Assembly (NCBI RefSeq): GCF_947387515.1
Contig: NZ_CANDOB010000001.1
Span: forward strand, 868,001-932,000
Length of the DNA stretch: 64,000 bases
From: Alkalihalobacillus sp. CinArs1
Lineage (GTDB): Bacteria; Bacillota; Bacilli; Bacillales; Guptibacillaceae
Direction: 5' to 3'
Made by a program: the position numbers and the translations under genes. The notes beneath the pieces are model-generated. The model saw nothing but the letters and a program-made list of their open reading frames with translations. It ran no database searches and had not been told where the DNA came from. Position 1 is the first letter of the stretch. Each line of letters begins with the position of its first letter. Of the stretch, positions 61,040 through 64,000 are shown in pieces.

Positions 61040-61483
61040 TTATGAATCTTCAGGCATAAAAGCTGAAACAGCACCAAGTTCTTCATTCAAATATCTTCTC
61101 ACTTGTTCTGGAAATAATTCTAGCACACGTAAGTTGTTCGTTAAGTTCGTAAAGAGAGCGTCATGGTCTATATTGGTGAATTCCTGCATAAGCGACTTTC
61201 TCTTTGCAACGACTTGCTTTAACGCATCACTGCTCGTAGCTGGAATCACTTTTTCATCAGTAAGAATTTCAATGATATCCTCATAGCTTCCTGGATCCCT
61301 CATGATGAACCCATCGATAATCGTATTTCCAACATCGATGATGCTTTCGATAAATACATGGTGAAGTCTTTCTAACGCTACTTTTTCTAGAGGGGTTTGG
61401 AAAGAATTTTCCTTTAGAAGCGTTAGGTTATTTTCAAGAAAGATAAGCTGTTCTTCGATTTTCTTACGATCTACAAAATACAT
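61040..61483 (-). CDS. yutE: HepT-like HEPN domain protein (DUF86, YutE)
   Basis: 147 aa, all-helical HEPN fold: ALERLHHVFIESIIDVGNTIID at about 38-58 (helix carrying the dimer His residues) and VVAKRKSLMQEFTNIDHDALF, which corresponds to the R-x4-6-H RNase motif region but without the usual R-x4-H-x-Y spacing. DUF86 proteins are often toxins paired with MNT nucleotidyltransferases; no partner is next to it here, and the gene is part of the conserved yut block. ATG 61483. Confidence 0.87.
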   Translation of the reverse strand: MYFVDRKKIEEQLIFLENNLTLLKENSFQTPLEKVALERLHHVFIESIIDVGNTIIDGFIMRDPGSYEDIIEILTDEKVIPATSSDALKQVVAKRKSLMQEFTNIDHDALFTNLTNNLRVLELFPEQVRRYLNEELGAVSAFMPEDS

Positions 61484-61625
61484 TCATATCCCCTACCTTC
61501 GACGAGAACTGAATATAGTTTATCATAATCTCGAATGAGATATCAGTTAATCGGGAATTTGAGAATGCCTCAGAGTCTGGTATGATAAGGATAAAAACTG
61601 ATAAAGTTAAGAGAGGGTGTAGAAT

Positions 61626-61898
61626 ATGTTAGAAGATGATCAGTTCATTTATGATGAAAAGGAAAGCACGGAATCAAGGTTCATTTGTTTTATGGGACAT
61701 AATCATCGGTTTGACTTGTGTATCGTGAAATCAGATCGATTTTATGGAAAGTCCCTCGTATTAGATATTCAAGGTGGAAAATTTGCGATCGTTGGACAAG
61801 ATGATCTCGATGAACCAGGATACTTAGAACATGCCTATACGCTTAATGAAGAAGATGCAGAAGAACTTCGCGAATTTCTTCGTGGCGCACTCGTTTAA
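61626..61898 (+). CDS. DUF3055 family protein
   Basis: 90 aa, small acidic beta-rich protein: SRFICFMGHNHRFDLCIVKSDRFYGKSLVLDI, GKFAIVGQDDLDEPGYLEHAY (key parts). I recognise it as DUF3055/SAV0927-type, function unknown. ATG 61626 with GAGAGGG upstream. Confidence 0.78.
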   Translation: MLEDDQFIYDEKESTESRFICFMGHNHRFDLCIVKSDRFYGKSLVLDIQGGKFAIVGQDDLDEPGYLEHAYTLNEEDAEELREFLRGALV

Positions 61899-61947
61899 TA
61901 AATAATTTCATTATGAATACACTACCTGATGAAGGTGGTGTTTTTTC

Positions 61948-62223
61948 ATGTTTTACGATGATGATGAAACGTATACAGATTTTGCAAATGTTGAAAAAGG
62001 TAGAAACTATGTCCTTCCAGAGGATACGCCTGAAGGTCCTTATGGGTCTCCGGTGAATAAAAAGCTTGGTAAAACGACTCCCTGGAAAGAAGGGCAACGC
62101 TCATACAGTGCGTTTAACTACGAAAACAAGAACCTTCACCAAGGGCTTCCTCGTCAAGATCCTGCATCACATCCTCCGCACGATGATCCGGATCGTGAAT
62201 CTGAAAAACCTTATAAAGCATAA
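61948..62223 (+). CDS. hypothetical hydrophilic protein (cytosolic, Bacillaceae type)
   Basis: 91 aa, disordered-looking, Pro/Asp/Lys rich: FANVEKGRNYVLPEDTPEGPYGSP and SYSAFNYENKNLHQGLPRQDP. Not assigned to a function; similar small proteins occur in bacilli. ATG 61948 with AAGGTGG about 10 nt upstream; 49 nt after the DUF3055 gene on the same strand. Confidence 0.7.
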   Translation: MFYDDDETYTDFANVEKGRNYVLPEDTPEGPYGSPVNKKLGKTTPWKEGQRSYSAFNYENKNLHQGLPRQDPASHPPHDDPDRESEKPYKA

Positions 62224-62226
62224 TAA

Positions 62227-62248
62227 AACCCTCCACCTCTGGAGGGTT
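62227..62248. terminator. bidirectional terminator
   Basis: AACCCTCCA/TGGAGGGTT hairpin; the right arm touches the yutD stop codon. Confidence 0.82.
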
Positions 62249-62552
62249 ATGCTTCTTGATATTGCTTTTTGGTTTTCTCTTTCTTCTGCTTCTTTAATAC
62301 AAAATAAGGGCAGCCAAAATTGCAATATTCATATAGATAGTCAAGAACCGTGCTGAACTTTGTATCGAATGTGGCTTTCTGGTTGCGATCTTCAAAAAAT
62401 CCCTTCAACCTTAATTGACCATATCCCCAGTCACCAACGATGTAATCATATTTATCGAGGATTTCGCTGTAACGATTTTGAAACGCTTCCTCGTTCCAGC
62501 CCTCCCGTTCTTCTTTTACCAACTCATAGGAGTGTTGATTAACTTTTATCAT
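62247..62552 (-). CDS. yutD: DUF1027 family protein (YutD)
   Basis: 101 aa with the family block YSEILDKYDYIVGDWGYGQLRLKGFFEDRNQKATFDTK (shown in part: YDYIVGDWGYGQLRLKGF) and EYCNFGCPYFVLKK, then a Lys-rich tail. Function unknown; conserved across Bacillales. Confidence 0.9.
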   Translation of the reverse strand: MIKVNQHSYELVKEEREGWNEEAFQNRYSEILDKYDYIVGDWGYGQLRLKGFFEDRNQKATFDTKFSTVLDYLYEYCNFGCPYFVLKKQKKEKTKKQYQEA

Positions 62553-62676
62553 GTTACTTCCCTCACTTTGATATGGCTCGTTAAGATAATCATACCTTTT
62601 TTATTCCAAATGTCCAAGTATTGCTAGGAAAAAAGATCTTACAATCGGTGATGATAACAGTATGGAGGTGAATCTT

Positions 62677-63336
62677 TTGAAAAAGCAAACCCTGCTTATC
62701 GTTCCGCTTTTGTTTGGCCTAGCTGCTTGCCAAGGGGAGCAGGCAACAGACCCGTTCGACCATGCGGACTTATCACCGGTTAAAACCGACCCTGATGAAT
62801 ACGGAATGAACCATGCGAATACACAGGAAAAAGCAAGAAAAGGCTCATTTGGTTATGTGCGTCATTCTAGAAACACAAACAACATGAACTCAGCAAAAAA
62901 ACCATCAAATGTTGTTTACCTTGATCGCGATCGTTTGGCTGAGATGATCAGTTCTATGGCGGTCGAGCTGCCTTACGTACATGACACTGCTGTTCTTGTA
63001 ACCGATGAAGAAGTTCTGATCGGGTATAAAACGACAACTAAAAATCGTGACGCTACTGCTGACCAAGTTAAGAAAACAGCTCTTTCCGTAATCCCTAGGT
63101 ATTACCATGTGTACGTTTCTGATATGGAAGGAATCATCCCAGAGATCGAACGCTATCAAAACGGATCGGCTGCAAATGGTCAAATGGACAAGAGCATCGA
63201 TCAGACGATCGCTCAGATGAAAAAAGCGCCACAAGGGAAAAAAGTAAATGATGGAGAGAACGAAAACGGTGAGATGGTCGGTGAATCGAACGACGAATTG
63301 AACGACATGAGTGGAAAAGAAATGAAGAGTGAATAA
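62677..63336 (+). CDS. yutC: YhcN/YlaJ family sporulation lipoprotein (YutC)
   Basis: 219 aa, signal peptide with lipobox LAAC at about 19, then the YhcN/YlaJ domain: LAEMISSMAVELPYVHDTAVLVTDEEVLIGY and ALSVIPRYYHVYVSD; a charged Glu/Asn-rich tail follows. Such proteins sit in the inner spore membrane or germination complexes. TTG 62677, 8 nt after GGAGG; the ATG at 62662 overlaps the ribosome site. Confidence 0.9.
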   Translation: MKKQTLLIVPLLFGLAACQGEQATDPFDHADLSPVKTDPDEYGMNHANTQEKARKGSFGYVRHSRNTNNMNSAKKPSNVVYLDRDRLAEMISSMAVELPYVHDTAVLVTDEEVLIGYKTTTKNRDATADQVKKTALSVIPRYYHVYVSDMEGIIPEIERYQNGSAANGQMDKSIDQTIAQMKKAPQGKKVNDGENENGEMVGESNDELNDMSGKEMKSE

Positions 63337-63339
63337 AAG

Positions 63340-63362
63340 ATCGGCCCTCATTCAGGGCCGAT
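63340..63362. terminator. bidirectional terminator
   Basis: ATCGGCCCT/AGGGCCGAT hairpin between converging yutC and lipA. Confidence 0.85.
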
Positions 63363-63369
63363 TTCTTAA

Positions 63370-64000
63370 TTATTTTGTAGCTTCTTTTGCAGCATTAACC
63401 TGTTCATCAGCATGGTAAGAAGAACGTACCATCGGACCTGATTCACAGTGTTTGAATCCTTTTTCAAGAGCGATGTCTTTCAATTCCAAGAATTCCTGAG
63501 GGGTCCAGTACTTCATTACTTTCAGGTGCTTCTTTGAAGGTTGTAAGTACTGCCCTAATGTCACGATATCAACGTCATGAGCACGAAGATCATCAAGCGT
63601 TTGAATAATTTCTTCCTTCGTTTCTCCAAGACCTAGCATGATGCTTGATTTCGTTGGAATGTTTGGATTCATTTCTTTCGCACGTTGTAAAAACTCAAGT
63701 GTACGGCGGTATTTTGCTCTAGCACGGACTCTTGGAGTCAGTCTTTCAACCGTTTCAATATTATGGTTCATAATATCAGGTTTTGCATCCATCAATGTTT
63801 TCAGAGCTTCAAATTGACCGCCCATATCGGATGGAAGCACTTCGATTGAACAGAAAGGGTTCTTTCTTCTGATGGCAAGTACGGTTTCTGCGAAAACAGC
63901 AGCCCCACCATCTTTTAAATCATCTCTCGCAACTGCTGTGATAACGACGTGTTTAAGACCCATCATCTGCACGGAATCCGCCACTCGCTCTGGTTCTGCC
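63370..64000 (-). CDS. lipA: lipoyl synthase (5' end outside window)
   Basis: Radical-SAM enzyme inserting two sulfurs into octanoyl groups to make lipoate. About 210 C-terminal residues are here: [78 protein letters not shown] and the final RSSYHAD, whose Arg-Ser-Ser-Tyr holds the auxiliary cluster serine. The radical-SAM CxxxCxxC lies beyond the window. Confidence 0.97.
   Translation of the reverse strand, partial: AEPERVADSVQMMGLKHVVITAVARDDLKDGGAAVFAETVLAIRRKNPFCSIEVLPSDMGGQFEALKTLMDAKPDIMNHNIETVERLTPRVRARAKYRRTLEFLQRAKEMNPNIPTKSSIMLGLGETKEEIIQTLDDLRAHDVDIVTLGQYLQPSKKHLKVMKYWTPQEFLELKDIALEKGFKHCESGPMVRSSYHADEQVNAAKEATK

Noticed and set aside
61040-61483. Toxin-antitoxin pair of YutE (HepT-like) with the nucleotidyltransferase at 5200
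   Set aside because: They are 55 kb apart, and YutE belongs to a conserved core gene block while the other gene is in a mobile island.

Overview
The window is the chromosome of an endospore-forming, Gram-positive member of the Bacillaceae, but not Bacillus subtilis itself. This rests on strong AGGAGG-type ribosome sites, spore genes (two CotY/CotZ-type coat proteins, a Spo0E-type phosphatase, YutH, a YhcN/YlaJ lipoprotein), and two long runs of genes in the order I remember from the B. subtilis yug/yui/yum and yut regions. Both ends cut genes: an LTA synthase at the left and lipA at the right.

1-1.9 kb: LTA synthase. 2.2-6.4 kb: a 4.2-kb decayed integrative island in the 3' end of a tRNA-Ala(GGC) gene, bounded by a 48-bp perfect duplication of that tRNA end. 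It holds remnants of cas2, cas1 and cas3 on the minus strand and of a tyrosine integrase on the plus strand. Sitting in the middle of the broken cas locus is an intact, very AT-rich plus-strand cassette of three genes: a metallophosphoesterase with an extra C-terminal module, an unrecognised 139-aa protein and a minimal nucleotidyltransferase. This is the best candidate for an undescribed (probably defence) system. 6.6-12.1 kb: core yggT, yugO, yugN, pgi, a butanol-dehydrogenase-like gene, yuzA and yugI. 12.4-18.2 kb: an NSS transporter, a hydrolase, modAB without modC, and an AEC transporter.

18.2-28.6 kb: one minus-strand operon that I read as a complete sulfoquinovose (plant sulfolipid sugar) pathway of the sulfo-EMP2 kind. 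It has a DUF4867 protein, a sodium/solute symporter, a YihQ-type sulfoquinovosidase with its sulfonate-binding residues kept, a fucose-isomerase-like isomerase, a PfkA-like kinase, a GntR/UTRA regulator, a class II aldolase and an aldehyde dehydrogenase. Candidate GntR operators lie at the promoter and inside the operon. 28.7-40.3 kb: cell-wall and spore-related genes and the conserved yui/yum block, including the molybdoenzyme YuiH that may use the molybdate brought by ModAB.

40.7-41.1 kb: an intergenic stretch carrying three families of short motifs, all repeated every 20-21 bp. 41.2-51.5 kb: an SDR gene and a second sugar cluster (ABC importer without its own ATPase, ThuA-like protein, two Gfo/Idh/MocA dehydrogenases, two TIM-barrel isomerases, LacI regulator with paired operators), probably for a glycoside or disaccharide handled through oxidised (keto) intermediates. 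51.6-64 kb: spore coat proteins and the conserved yut block (Fe-S assembly factors, dapF, nucleoside transporter, NADH-dehydrogenase-like yutJ, small conserved proteins, lipA), with a perfect Fur box in front of yutI. All family calls were made by reading the protein sequences; no database search was run.
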